Shown: positions 17,016 to 26,205, counted from the stretch's first letter. The stretch is DNA of 50,974 bases from UBA3103 sp002365855 (GCA_030627625.1 DAOURR010000007.1:1-50974), one strand, 5' to 3'. Translations and numbers: made by a program. The notes: a model not told the origin generated them from the sequence alone.

Positions 17016-19130
17016 ATGGATGTGCGTGTGGCCGCAAAAGCAGGTTTCTGCTTTGGTGTCAAAAGAGCCATAGTGATGGCCCGGACAACGGTACGCGGCA
17101 GGGCTGGTCCCATTTATACTCTGGGGCCTTTGATTCACAACCCCCAGGTTGTGGCCAGCCTGGCAGAGATGGGCATAAAGGAAATACAGGACATAAATGA
17201 TGTTGAAGAGGGAACCTTAGTAATTAGGTCACACGGCGTTGGCCCGGATATGCTGAATACAGCCAGGGAAAAAGGTTTGAACATAGTGGACGCGACCTGC
17301 CCGTATGTTCGCAGGGCACAGGATTTTGCCCGTGCACTCACGGATCAGGGATACCAGGTGGTTGTGGTTGGCGACAGGGAACACCCGGAAGTAAAGGGGA
17401 TCGTGGGCTGGACTGGCGGCAGGGCAGAGGTTGTGGAGAATGCTGATGAAGCGGCCGTTCTGGATCATAAGGACTCATTTGGGGTTGTAGCCCAAACAAC
17501 GCAGCCGTTGGCTAATTTTAATTCTGTTGTCAATACCTTGCGAGACAGGGGTGTAGAGCTGAAAATATGCAATACCATTTGCAGCTCTACGACCGAGAGG
17601 CAGCAGGCAGCACTGGATCTGGCCAGGCAGGTTGAGATAATGATCGTGGTCGGAGGGGCAAACAGCGCCAATACCAGAAAGCTTGCGAGTATCTGCCGCA
17701 CTTCGGAAACAACCACCCATCTTATTGAAACGGCAGATGGGCTAAAACAGGACTGGTTTAAAGGTGTAAAGGTGGCTGGTTTAACAGCGGGTGCGTCCAC
17801 ACCTGACTGGATTATAGAGGAGGTAAAGAGACGAATGAGTGAATTTGATGAAATGAACAGCCCTGAGGAAGGCATGAAAGAAGCAGTTGAAGTAAAGGCT
17901 GTTCGCCATGGAGAAATTGTGACGGGAACAGTGGTTTACGTAGGCCAGGACGAGGTATTGGTAGATGTCGGGGCCAAATCCGAAGGTGTTATTCCCATCA
18001 GGGAGCTATCATGCTGTGAAGTAACATCCTCACAGGATATCGTTAAAGTGGGGGATGAAATAGAAGTATACGTGTTAAAAGCTGAGGACAACGAGGGCAA
18101 GCTGATCCTTTCCAAGGAGAAAGCAGATGCGGAAAAGGCATGGGTCAAACTGGAGGAAGCTCTAGACTCGGAGGAACCAGTTAAGGGTATTGTGCGTGAT
18201 GTGGTCAAGGGCGGTCTGCTGGTTGACGTCGGGGTACGCTCGTTTTTACCGGCCTCTCTGGTTGACAGGGGTTATGTTGAGGACCTTTCCAAATACCTGG
18301 GCCAGGAAATATCAGCCCGAGTTATAGAAATAAACCGGGGCAGAAAAAAAGTAATATTATCCCGCAAAGCAATTCTTGAAGAGGAATATGGTCGCCTTCG
18401 CCAGGAAATGCTCGAAAATCTCCAGGAAGAGCAAGTTGTAAAAGGCGTGGTCCGGCGGCTCACTCAGTTTGGAGCTTTTGTTGATATAGGCGGCGTTGAT
18501 GGTCTGCTGCACATATCCGAGATGTCCTGGTACCGGATTAGCCATCCCTCGGAGGTGGTTAAAGTCGGCGATGAGCTTGATGTTATGGTGCTGCGGGTGG
18601 ACCGGGAGAATGAAAAAATTTCCCTGGGTTTGAAGCAGATCCTGCCAAATCCCTGGGATACTGTGGTTGAAAAGTATCCGGTTGGTGCCATTATCAAGGC
18701 GAAAGTAGTGCGCCTGGTGCCTTTTGGCGCATTTGTCCAGCTGGAGCCTGGTGTGGAGGGTTTGGTTCATATATCTCACCTGGCTGACCATCACGTTGCC
18801 AAACCGGATGAAGTTGTAGCAGAGGGAGAAGAGGCAGACGTTAAGGTTCTGAGTGTGGACCCGACCGAAAAGCGCATCCGCCTGTCCATCAGAGAAGTGA
18901 CCAGGGAAAAGCAGGAGCGGGAATATCGTGATCATAACGCAGGTAAAACACAGGAAACCTCAAACGTTGTAACAATAGGAGATATGGTGGGAAACCTGTT
19001 TGAAAAGCAGCAGGAAGCCATAGATAAACAGGTAGCCATAGATAAACAGGTAGAAGAAGAGCAAGGCGATGAGGAAAGCGCAGCAGAGGTAAAAGAGGAA
19101 AAAGAGGATAAAGAAGAAGATAATAAATAA
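17016..19130 (+). CDS. ispH: IspH - ribosomal protein S1 fusion (HMBPP reductase / S1)
   Basis: About 704 residues in one frame. Residues 1-280 are IspH, the iron-sulfur enzyme making IPP and DMAPP in the last MEP-pathway step. Its cluster cysteines are in AGFCFGVKRA, DATCPYV and NTICSST, and HGV and TTQP motifs are present. The remainder has four S1 RNA-binding domains beginning near GEIVTGTVVYVG, EPVKGIVRDVV, EQVVKGVVRRLTQFGAFVDIG and GAIIKAKVVRLVPFGAFVQL. An acidic Glu/Lys tail follows. This fusion is known from Clostridia. ATG 17016 (behind GGTGAT) fits IspH N-termini better than TTG 16998. An 18-base tandem duplication (19016-19051) repeats AIDKQV in the tail. Confidence 0.95.
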   Translation: MDVRVAAKAGFCFGVKRAIVMARTTVRGRAGPIYTLGPLIHNPQVVASLAEMGIKEIQDINDVEEGTLVIRSHGVGPDMLNTAREKGLNIVDATCPYVRRAQDFARALTDQGYQVVVVGDREHPEVKGIVGWTGGRAEVVENADEAAVLDHKDSFGVVAQTTQPLANFNSVVNTLRDRGVELKICNTICSSTTERQQAALDLARQVEIMIVVGGANSANTRKLASICRTSETTTHLIETADGLKQDWFKGVKVAGLTAGASTPDWIIEEVKRRMSEFDEMNSPEEGMKEAVEVKAVRHGEIVTGTVVYVGQDEVLVDVGAKSEGVIPIRELSCCEVTSSQDIVKVGDEIEVYVLKAEDNEGKLILSKEKADAEKAWVKLEEALDSEEPVKGIVRDVVKGGLLVDVGVRSFLPASLVDRGYVEDLSKYLGQEISARVIEINRGRKKVILSRKAILEEEYGRLRQEMLENLQEEQVVKGVVRRLTQFGAFVDIGGVDGLLHISEMSWYRISHPSEVVKVGDELDVMVLRVDRENEKISLGLKQILPNPWDTVVEKYPVGAIIKAKVVRLVPFGAFVQLEPGVEGLVHISHLADHHVAKPDEVVAEGEEADVKVLSVDPTEKRIRLSIREVTREKQEREYRDHNAGKTQETSNVVTIGDMVGNLFEKQQEAIDKQVAIDKQVEEEQGDEESAAEVKEEKEDKEEDNK
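19016..19051 (+). repeat. 18-bp tandem duplication in the ispH-rpsA tail
   Basis: AGCCATAGATAAACAGGT occurs twice in tandem (19016-19033, 19034-19051), giving AIDKQV twice. It keeps the frame and lies in the disordered acidic tail. Confidence 0.9.
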
Positions 19131-19182
19131 CAATAAATATCTATGGTTTAGACACAATTTCATTATATAAGAGTAGTATAGC

Positions 19183-19207
19183 GCGGCTGCAAAGCCGCCT
19201 TTTTTTT
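19183..19207 (+). terminator. Intrinsic terminator after ispH-rpsA
   Basis: GCGGCT (19183-19188) and AGCCGC (19193-19198) pair around a GCAA loop and are followed by a run of eight T. It separates the aro-cmk-plsC-ispH transcript from the sporulation-linked genes. Confidence 0.85.
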
Positions 19208-19274
19208 GTATAATTCTGAGCTGGATGGACAGCCTAAATTTAGTTATTTCCAAGCACAAGGAGGCTGAAGCAGA

Positions 19275-20060
19275 TTGGACCAATATCCTTTAGGGATCAT
19301 CGTTTTATTAATTGCGTCAGTTTTAATCTACCTGGGCCTGGCTCATCGTGTTCTGGACCGCATGAGGTTAACAGACCGGGGAGCGCTGGTGGTTATTGGG
19401 GCGATTTTGGTAGGTAGTTTTATTGATATCCCCCTGCCGTTTATTCCATTCGATACATCTGTTAACGTTGGTGGGGCACTGGTTCCTATCGGTCTTGCAT
19501 TTTACCTTCTCTACAGGGCGGGAAGCCGCAAGGAATGGGTCAGGGCGCTGCTTGGGGCAGGTGCTACGGGAGTTATTGTTTATGTCATCGGCTCCCTGAT
19601 CAACTCTGGTGCGACCATGGAGCCGGCAGGGCGTTACGCGGTTATCGACGCCATCTACCTTTATCCATTGGTCGGGGGGTTAACGGCCTATTTAATCGGG
19701 AGATCAAGGAGGGCCGCCTTTATAGCGGCCACCCTGGGAGTGCTGCTGGTTGACGTGTTTCAATTTGTATGGCTTTTTAACCAGGGCGCCCCGGCGAACT
19801 ATGCTATGATGATAGGCGGCGCTGGCGCCTTTGACACTATAGTTCTCGCCGGTATCGTGGCGGTGCTTCTGGCAGAAGTGTTGGGTGAATCCCTGGAACG
19901 CCTGTCAGGCGGGCCAAGAACCGATGGTCGCCCGCCGGAACTGGTAAAGGGTTTAAAGAAACCGGAAGTTAATAGAACGGATGCGCCGGTAAAAAAGACA
20001 GGACCGGAGACAATAAGGCATAACCAGGGAAAGGTGGCTGATGTTCATGAAGAGGATTAG
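19275..20060 (+). CDS. DUF1614 membrane protein
   Basis: 261 residues, with about seven hydrophobic helices over residues 5-205 and a hydrophilic tail (about 210-261). The DUF1614 pattern is visible in GALVVIGAILVGSFIDIPL, NVGGALVPIGLAFYLL, AIYLYPLVGGLTAYLIG and the GGAGAFDTIVLAGIVAVLLAE end. The function is unknown. The TTG start follows AAGGAGG. The end overlaps the spoIIP start by 20 bases, implying coupled expression with a forespore-engulfment gene. Confidence 0.8.
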   Translation: MDQYPLGIIVLLIASVLIYLGLAHRVLDRMRLTDRGALVVIGAILVGSFIDIPLPFIPFDTSVNVGGALVPIGLAFYLLYRAGSRKEWVRALLGAGATGVIVYVIGSLINSGATMEPAGRYAVIDAIYLYPLVGGLTAYLIGRSRRAAFIAATLGVLLVDVFQFVWLFNQGAPANYAMMIGGAGAFDTIVLAGIVAVLLAEVLGESLERLSGGPRTDGRPPELVKGLKKPEVNRTDAPVKKTGPETIRHNQGKVADVHEED

Positions 20061-21267
20061 GTTTAAAATAGCTTTTACAGTAATTCTGGTCCTGGCCGGG
20101 GTTTCACTGGCTTATTTCAATTCACTGCTGAACCATGAATTGGTTCCCTCCATCTCAACAGCGGGCCTTTTTAGCGAGGAAAGCCCGGACCATCAAGTCG
20201 GAAGGTATACGACAATCGTTGATGAGCAGGGAAACGTACTCAGCATGATGTCCCGGACGGTTTATGTTGGTGACGAACTGTACACCGACGAAGGGCGCAG
20301 CTACCGGGTGGTCAAGGTTGAGGGAGACCGCGCTGTGGCAGAGTTTCTGGGAATGGACTCTCAGATCGTAGCATATAATGAAATTTACTCCGGCATGGAG
20401 GCGCCGGCGATGACTAACCTGGCTCAGCAGCAGAGCAAGAGAAACATAGCCGTTTACCACACCCATACTGCTGAATCCTACGTGCCCACGGACGGAAGAG
20501 AAGCCATACCCTTTAAGGGGGGTATTTACCAGGTGGGTAAAGCAATGGTCTCAAAACTGCAGGCTGTCGGCTTAAATGTTAACTATGATGAGACACCGCA
20601 CGACCCGCACGATAACAACGCTTATGTCCGTTCCCGGCGCACGGCGGCAAGCCTCATCAAGCAAGGACCCGCGGCCATTTTTGACGTGCACCGCGACGGA
20701 GTTCCCGATCCTAATTTCTACCGGGCGGAAATCGCGGGACAGAAAGTAGCCAGGCTGCGTATTGTCGTAGGCAGGCAGAATCCCCGGCAGGACGCCAACA
20801 TGGATTTTGCCAGGCGGATGCTTTCTGCGGCGAACAATATGCACCCGAGAATCGTTAAAGAGATTTTTGTGGGGAAAGGATCCTTTAACCAGGATTTGTC
20901 CGCAACAGCGCTCCTGCTTGAAGCCGGTACCCACACCAACACCAGGGAAGAAGCTGAGCGCGGTATCGGGCTCTTCTCAGAATCAGTTCCCGCTGTCCTC
21001 GGTATAGCCGGTGCGCCTCCTGGAGCGGCGGCGCCCCAGGGCGCTGACAGGGCCCCTGCGGGTGGCGCCTGGAGAGCCATCGGATGGATTTTGGGCCTGA
21101 CCCTGGCCGGTGGCGTTGCCTTTCTTCTGATTAATGCGGGGAATCTGGATAACGCTAAAAAGAGCCTGTCCGGCTTCGGCAGGGAAATCACAAGCTTTAT
21201 CAGTACCCGCAGTGCGGCTCTTAAGCCCGGTATGGGTGATCATGACCAGGACGGGGATAACAAATAG
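20041..21267 (+). CDS. spoIIP: Stage II sporulation protein P
   Basis: 408 residues. SpoIIP is the peptidoglycan amidase/endopeptidase that works with SpoIID and SpoIIM during engulfment. There is an N-terminal signal-anchor (about 7-27) and a zinc amidase domain (about 135-320). The amidase domain carries VYHTHTAESYVP, IFDVHRDGVPD and the late Glu in ATALLLEAGTHTNTREEAERG. The C-terminal part (about 345-370) has an extra hydrophobic helix followed by a basic segment. B. subtilis SpoIIP does not have this, so the product may be anchored at both ends (inference). Start ATG 20041 lies within the DUF1614 gene; 20047 is an alternative. Confidence 0.93.
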   Translation: MFMKRIRFKIAFTVILVLAGVSLAYFNSLLNHELVPSISTAGLFSEESPDHQVGRYTTIVDEQGNVLSMMSRTVYVGDELYTDEGRSYRVVKVEGDRAVAEFLGMDSQIVAYNEIYSGMEAPAMTNLAQQQSKRNIAVYHTHTAESYVPTDGREAIPFKGGIYQVGKAMVSKLQAVGLNVNYDETPHDPHDNNAYVRSRRTAASLIKQGPAAIFDVHRDGVPDPNFYRAEIAGQKVARLRIVVGRQNPRQDANMDFARRMLSAANNMHPRIVKEIFVGKGSFNQDLSATALLLEAGTHTNTREEAERGIGLFSESVPAVLGIAGAPPGAAAPQGADRAPAGGAWRAIGWILGLTLAGGVAFLLINAGNLDNAKKSLSGFGREITSFISTRSAALKPGMGDHDQDGDNK

Positions 21268-21288
21268 AATAGAACCTGGAGAAAAAGA

Positions 21289-22206
21289 ATGCCTGAATAC
21301 ATGCCCGATTACCTCACCGTGATTTTGGCCGGTATTTTAGCCGGCACTATCACCCGCTTTGTCCTGCTGCGGATCGATTACCGGCAGTATCCAGGTTACC
21401 CGCACGGCTACCTGGCGCACATATTTATAGGTTTCATCGCCTCCGCGCTGGGCGCTGTGGCAGTCCCTGCCATTATTAAGCCGGATTTTACCGCAGTTAC
21501 CTTTTTGGCGCTTGCGGCGCAGCAGTTCCGGGAAATCCGTACTATGGAGCGCCGCACGCTGGAGAGCCTGGAAAGGACTGAGCTGGTTAAAAGGGGCCTC
21601 GACTATATTGAGGGAATTGCAAGGACTTTTGAGGCCAGAAATTATCTGGTGATGGGGACATCCTTCGCTACCAGTGTTGCCGCCCAGTTTGCAGGGATTC
21701 CCGCCGCCTTCATTGTTGCCGCCCTGTCGCTGCTGGTCAGCCTCCATTTCATGTCCGGAGAAGTTATCGGTGATATCTGCGATGTGGTTCCAGCCAGGCT
21801 CAGCTTTGACGGAGCTATCCTGAAGGTGGATGATATAAGTATCATTAACGTCGGTTTAAAACCGATGCGTGAAAAAATCCTGAACGAAGGTCTGGCGGTA
21901 ATGGTCAAGCCTCATGGTGGAAATGCCAGGGCAACCGTGCATGATATGGGGCAGCGCAGTGCGGTAGCATTTAACGCCGCCGTGATCCTGGGTACTAAAA
22001 AGGATGTGGACATACCGGAATTTACACCCCTGGCAAGAAAAAATCCGGATACAGGAGAGGTGGGCTTATATATTTTACCGGTTGAAAAGGATATGGAACA
22101 GCTTATAGCGGCGGTTAAGCTCACCCCCATTCTGGAAAGCGCCAGAAGTAAACCGTTAAAGGCAGGGCCAGTAATCAAGGAGGCCAGGAATAAGAAGGTG
22201 AATTGA
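21289..22206 (+). CDS. YIEGIA-family membrane protein
   Basis: 305 residues. Helices lie at about 8-25, 42-62, 65-80 and two at about 120-155. The diagnostic YIEGIA motif occurs in KRGLDYIEGIARTFEARNYL. The C-terminal 130 residues are soluble. The family occurs in spore-forming Clostridia and is of unknown function. It lies 21 bases after spoIIP and overlaps the small partner gene, so a sporulation role is likely from context only. Confidence 0.85.
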   Translation: MPEYMPDYLTVILAGILAGTITRFVLLRIDYRQYPGYPHGYLAHIFIGFIASALGAVAVPAIIKPDFTAVTFLALAAQQFREIRTMERRTLESLERTELVKRGLDYIEGIARTFEARNYLVMGTSFATSVAAQFAGIPAAFIVAALSLLVSLHFMSGEVIGDICDVVPARLSFDGAILKVDDISIINVGLKPMREKILNEGLAVMVKPHGGNARATVHDMGQRSAVAFNAAVILGTKKDVDIPEFTPLARKNPDTGEVGLYILPVEKDMEQLIAAVKLTPILESARSKPLKAGPVIKEARNKKVN

Positions 22207-22403
22207 TAAAAATGGAAGATTCGGCCGGAGGAAAAATATTAGCTGTGGTATCGATAAAAAAGGATCGGGTCAGCGGGGGAGCACCCATTTTTTTTGCCAG
22301 CAATGAGGAGGAGCAGGAGAAAGTAGCCAGCTATCTGTCCAGAATACTCGATGCCATGGTGCACGATCTGGAAAATGGGACTTATATCCTGGTTAAGCAT
22401 TAA
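22203..22403 (+). CDS. Small partner protein of YIEGIA ('capping complex subunit' family)
   Basis: 66 residues or 63 if ATG 22212 is used. The TTG start overlaps the YIEGIA stop in TTGA. It is acidic and soluble with an alpha/beta look (KILAVVSIKKDRVSGGAPIFFA...). Proteins of this size and position are annotated as the capping complex subunit for YIEGIA; I recognise it mainly from that pairing. The biochemistry is unknown. Confidence 0.7.
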   Translation: MIKMEDSAGGKILAVVSIKKDRVSGGAPIFFASNEEEQEKVASYLSRILDAMVHDLENGTYILVKH

Positions 22404-22471
22404 ATAAAATCAGAAATTTGGCTATAAGCAGCTTTGATTAAAACCCCGGCGTTTAAAAAAGGAGACAGTAA

Positions 22472-23089
22472 ATGAAAATAATCTACCACTGTTACGGCGG
22501 AGCTCATTCCTCAGTAACCGCCGCTGCTATACATCTTGGATTACTGCCGATGGACCGTGTGCCTCAGCATGAAGCGTTCTCGAAGATACCTCTTTATGAC
22601 CGGCAGGATGCCAACGAGCACGGGCATATTTTCTTCCTTGGTACTGATGAAATTGGCAATGATGTTTACCTGACAGCACGGCGCAGCAGGCCGGAAGTAT
22701 TAGAACGGATTTATGAAGATTTGTCAGGTATGTTTGATATACCAAGAGAGGATTATTTTTTAGTTAATGTGATGAAGAAAGTCAACCTGACCATGAAAAT
22801 CGGCGGGTTTCTTTCAAGACGCTGGGGTTTTATTAAGTTTGGGCGACCTATAGTTACCAGTGGTACGCAGACAGCCTATTTTGGATTTGTAGATCTGGTG
22901 AAAAAAGTTAAGAACATAGAAAGGTGTTATAATGAAGAAAAAGAAGATCCTTTACTTCAGCGACAGCAAGTTTCCACTGGCAGGCCTGGCGGGGGCTATT
23001 CATACAGGCCTCCTGCCGGCGGGAAAGCTGCCGGACAAAACCAGGTTCTGGAAACTCCCGTTTTTGAATTTAAAAAACGTGGAAGGTAG
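22472..23089 (+). CDS. DUF3189 family protein, with extended C-terminus
   Basis: 205 residues. The family part is about 1-150, opening with MKIIYHCYGGAHSSVTAAAIHLGLLP, then IFFLGTDEIGNDVYLTARR, LMKIGGFLSRRWG-like and GRPIVTSGTQTAYF segments. Function unknown; found in spore-forming Clostridia. From residue 154 the reading frame runs 158 bases into the next DUF3189 gene in another frame. The tail there (Gln/Pro/Gly-rich) is not family-like, so it is probably a by-product of a lost stop codon. The start follows AAGGAGA. Confidence 0.8.
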   Translation: MKIIYHCYGGAHSSVTAAAIHLGLLPMDRVPQHEAFSKIPLYDRQDANEHGHIFFLGTDEIGNDVYLTARRSRPEVLERIYEDLSGMFDIPREDYFLVNVMKKVNLTMKIGGFLSRRWGFIKFGRPIVTSGTQTAYFGFVDLVKKVKNIERCYNEEKEDPLLQRQQVSTGRPGGGYSYRPPAGGKAAGQNQVLETPVFEFKKRGR

Positions 23090-23387
23090 AATTATACCTC
23101 TAGGTAATGATCCGGCGGGTAATAGTGTTTTTGCTCTTTCAGTAAAAGGTGAGCGGGGTATGGTCCACCGTCTGGTAGAAAGCATGCTGGCGATTTACAA
23201 CATACCGCAAGAAGAGATAGCTTTGGTTGACAGCGAAGTTAGTGATAATATGTACTTGATGGCCGGTGGAACTTTATGCCGTTCCTCCTTTTTTGCACCT
23301 GTAGGGCAATTGATTGCCATGGCCGGTCTGAGAAAGATATATGAAAGGCTGACCCAGTGGGCTGCTGATGTGAAGTCCACATATTAA
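22932..23387 (+). CDS. DUF3189-like paralogue
   Basis: 151 residues. It is a diverged copy of the upstream gene: LAGAIHTGLLPAGKLP, IIPLGNDPAGNSVFALSVKG, MYLMAGGTLCRSSFFAPVGQ and LRKIYERL match the same positions. The N-terminal HCYGG-type motif has changed to YFSDSKFPLAG, so any active-site role there is probably lost. The start ATG lies inside the upstream gene behind AAAGGTG at a plausible spacing. The pair looks like a tandem duplication with specialisation. Confidence 0.75.
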   Translation: MKKKKILYFSDSKFPLAGLAGAIHTGLLPAGKLPDKTRFWKLPFLNLKNVEGRIIPLGNDPAGNSVFALSVKGERGMVHRLVESMLAIYNIPQEEIALVDSEVSDNMYLMAGGTLCRSSFFAPVGQLIAMAGLRKIYERLTQWAADVKSTY

Positions 23388-23455
23388 ATCTCCTTGACGG
23401 CATAATGGAAATTTTAGATAATAGTTTAGAGCGTGTATGGGAGGTTTAATCAGAG

Positions 23456-24805
23456 ATGAAACGCAAAGGGCTGGCGGTTGTTCGCGTGGAACCAGGCAGC
23501 ATTGCCGGTGAGCTCGGGCTTGAACCGGGAGACAGAGTGATCGCGATAAACGGAGAGCCCGTGCGCGACTTAATTGACTATCGCTTTTTTGAGACTGAGG
23601 AAAGTTTGTACATAGAAGTAAAAAAGGCTGGTGGCGAGGACTGGGATCTGGACGTGGAGAAGGACTTCGACCAGGGACTGGGTATTGATTTTGGCAGCGG
23701 CGCTTTCGGAAGGACCTGCTGCTGTTCTAATAAGTGCGTTTTTTGCTTTGTCGACCAGATGCCTCCTGGTATGAGAAAAACACTCTATGAAAAGGATGAT
23801 GATTACCGCCTTTCTTTCTGGAGCGGTAACTACATCACCCTCACCAATCTCAGTGAAGCAGATCTGCGCAGAATCACTACGCAGCGCCTTAGCCCCCTGT
23901 ATGTTTCAGTTCACACCACCAACCCGGTACTGCGTGAGCGAATGCTTGGCAACATTAGGGCTGGTTTAATTTTAGAACAATTGCGCTTCCTGGCTGCCGC
24001 GAGGATTGAAATGCACACCCAGGTGGTGCTCTGCCCGGGCTTGAATGATGGCAGAGAACTGGAAAAAACGCTAGATGACCTTTCCAGCCTCTGGCCTTCG
24101 GTTCGGTCCCTGGCCGTTGTGCCTGTGGGCTTAACCCGTTACAGGCAGGCTCTTCATCCCCTGCGGACTTTTAAAGCGGAAGAGGCTGGAAAATTACTGT
24201 ATTGGGTAAATTCAAGGCAGGACGAATTTATTTCAAAGTTTGGGGATCCTTTTATTTTCGCTTCAGATGAGTTTTACCTGCTTTCCGGGGAGCCGATACC
24301 CCCTGATGACAATTATGCCGGATATCCCCAGTTGGAAAACGGGGTGGGAGTTACCCGCCTTTTTCTGGACCAGTGGGAGGAGGTAAGAAGTAAACTGCCC
24401 CGGGCATCGCGGCGGGGATCTCTAAAAGCTAAAATTGTTACCGCTGCATTGGGAGCGAAAATACTCGGTCCCGTCGTGTCCAGGTTAAATGAAGTAAAAG
24501 GGTTGGAGGTATCGCTAAAGACTATACAAAATCATTTTTTTGGCAACCAGGTTACTGTCGCCGGTCTGGTGACTGGAGGGGATCTTGCGTCCCAGCTGAC
24601 CACTGGTGAAACCGGTGACCTGCTTGTGATTCCGTCGGTCATGTTAAAAAAAGACAGCGCCGTTTTTCTGGACGGTTTAACCCTGGAGGAGCTAGCCGGA
24701 CGGCTGAAGGCGAGGGTGGCGGTAGTTAATGGACCCCGCCGGCTGGTAGAGGTACTTCTGGGAAATTTGAAAAATGCAGATATTTTAATTGATTCAAGAA
24801 GTTAA
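23456..24805 (+). CDS. DUF512 / PDZ-containing radical-SAM-like protein (TIGR03279 type)
   Basis: 449 residues. An N-terminal PDZ-like domain (about 3-65; GSIAGELGLEPGDRVIAING) precedes a cysteine cluster (CSNKCVFCFVDQMPPGMR, about 90-107). That cluster resembles a radical-SAM iron-sulfur site. A barrel-like segment (YVSVHTTNP, HTQVVLCPGLNDG) and the C-terminal DUF512 domain follow. The family is conserved next to der in Clostridia, as here (80 bases upstream of it). The substrate is unknown. Confidence 0.9.
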   Translation: MKRKGLAVVRVEPGSIAGELGLEPGDRVIAINGEPVRDLIDYRFFETEESLYIEVKKAGGEDWDLDVEKDFDQGLGIDFGSGAFGRTCCCSNKCVFCFVDQMPPGMRKTLYEKDDDYRLSFWSGNYITLTNLSEADLRRITTQRLSPLYVSVHTTNPVLRERMLGNIRAGLILEQLRFLAAARIEMHTQVVLCPGLNDGRELEKTLDDLSSLWPSVRSLAVVPVGLTRYRQALHPLRTFKAEEAGKLLYWVNSRQDEFISKFGDPFIFASDEFYLLSGEPIPPDDNYAGYPQLENGVGVTRLFLDQWEEVRSKLPRASRRGSLKAKIVTAALGAKILGPVVSRLNEVKGLEVSLKTIQNHFFGNQVTVAGLVTGGDLASQLTTGETGDLLVIPSVMLKKDSAVFLDGLTLEELAGRLKARVAVVNGPRRLVEVLLGNLKNADILIDSRS

Positions 24806-24885
24806 TCCAAGGTAATCGGGTTTAAAATATAATTAGTTACGGTAATAAATAATATTACCGACAGGCATGTGGAGGAGTTATAACG

Positions 24886-26205
24886 ATGTCGAAACCGGTG
24901 GTAGCTATTGTAGGGCGGCCCAATGTTGGCAAGTCAACCCTTTTTAACCGCATCGTGGGCGGTCGTATTGCTATTGTAGAAAGTGAGCCCGGTGTAACCA
25001 GGGATCGCCTGTACCAGGATGCCGAGTGGTCTGGACGCAGTTTCACCCTGGTGGACACAGGGGGGTTGGATTTCCTGGAGAGCGGTGAAATCATAGATGG
25101 TGTAAGGCGGCAGGTAGAACTTGCTATTCTTGAATCAGATGTGGTCCTATTAGTAGTGGACGCCAGGGCAGGTCTTAACCCCGACGATGAAGAAGTGGCT
25201 GCTATTGTCAGGCGCTCAAAAAAACCAGCCATACTGATAGTAAACAAGGTTGAAGTTTTTGGTAACGCGACGCAAATATATGATTTCTATAAATTGGGCC
25301 TGGGGGACCCTATCCCCGTTTCAGCTGCGGAAGGACTTAACACCGGAGACATGCTGGACAGGCTTGTGGAGTTGCTGCCACCGGCAGAAGGAGATCTATA
25401 CCCTCCAGATGTGATTAAAATAGCGGTGATCGGACGTCCAAATGTAGGCAAGTCTTCTCTTGTCAACGCTATCCTGGGGGAGGACCGCGTGATCGTCAGC
25501 AACATCCCCGGTACAACCAGGGATGCCATTGACACGCCTTTAATGAGGGATGGCAGGCATTATGTTATTATCGATACAGCTGGGATGCGACGGAGGAGCA
25601 GGATTGACCGCTCCACAGAAAGGTACAGCGTAATTCGATCGCTCAGGGCTGTTGAACGCAGCGACGTGTCACTGGTCATGTTTGACGCTGTGGAGGGAGT
25701 GACTGACCAGGATAAGCGTATCGCAGGCTATGCCCATGAGTCAGGAAAAGCATCGGTGCTGGTAGTAAACAAATGGGACTTGGTTGAGAAAGACGACCGC
25801 ACCATGAAGCTTTTTACCGAAAGAATAAGGCAGGAATTAGGTTTTATGCAGTATACCCCATTACTATTCATATCAGCAATTACAGGACAGCGTGTTGCAA
25901 AGGTTCTGGAGCTGGTTGACTTCGTAGCGGAGCAACATGCCTCACGCATCAGCACACCGGACTTGAATAACCTGCTGCGGGAAGCGACTATGCAGAATCC
26001 TCCACCCGCAGACAAGGCCAGGCGGCTTAAAATTCTTTATGCAACTCAGAGTGGGGTTAAGCCGCCAAGGTTTATACTTTTTGTGAACGACCCGGAACTT
26101 ATGCACTTTTCCTACCTTCGTTACCTGGAAAACCAGGTCCGCTCGGCTTACGGCTTTGAAGGAACCCCAATCCGTTTTTCCCTTCGTAAAAGAGCCAAAG
26201 AGTGA
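24886..26205 (+). CDS. der: Ribosome-assembly GTPase Der (EngA)
   Basis: 439 residues, the usual length. There are two tandem GTPase domains, with P-loops GRPNVGKSTLFNR (about 8-20) and GRPNVGKSSLVNA (about 183-195). Switch motifs are DTGGLDF and DTAGMRRR, and specificity motifs are NKVE and NKWD. The C-terminal KH-like domain (about 355-435) contains the PPRFILFVN segment. Der acts in 50S subunit maturation. The first specificity motif reads NKVE where NKxD is usual, a small deviation worth noting. ATG follows GGAGG. Confidence 0.97.
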   Translation: MSKPVVAIVGRPNVGKSTLFNRIVGGRIAIVESEPGVTRDRLYQDAEWSGRSFTLVDTGGLDFLESGEIIDGVRRQVELAILESDVVLLVVDARAGLNPDDEEVAAIVRRSKKPAILIVNKVEVFGNATQIYDFYKLGLGDPIPVSAAEGLNTGDMLDRLVELLPPAEGDLYPPDVIKIAVIGRPNVGKSSLVNAILGEDRVIVSNIPGTTRDAIDTPLMRDGRHYVIIDTAGMRRRSRIDRSTERYSVIRSLRAVERSDVSLVMFDAVEGVTDQDKRIAGYAHESGKASVLVVNKWDLVEKDDRTMKLFTERIRQELGFMQYTPLLFISAITGQRVAKVLELVDFVAEQHASRISTPDLNNLLREATMQNPPPADKARRLKILYATQSGVKPPRFILFVNDPELMHFSYLRYLENQVRSAYGFEGTPIRFSLRKRAKE

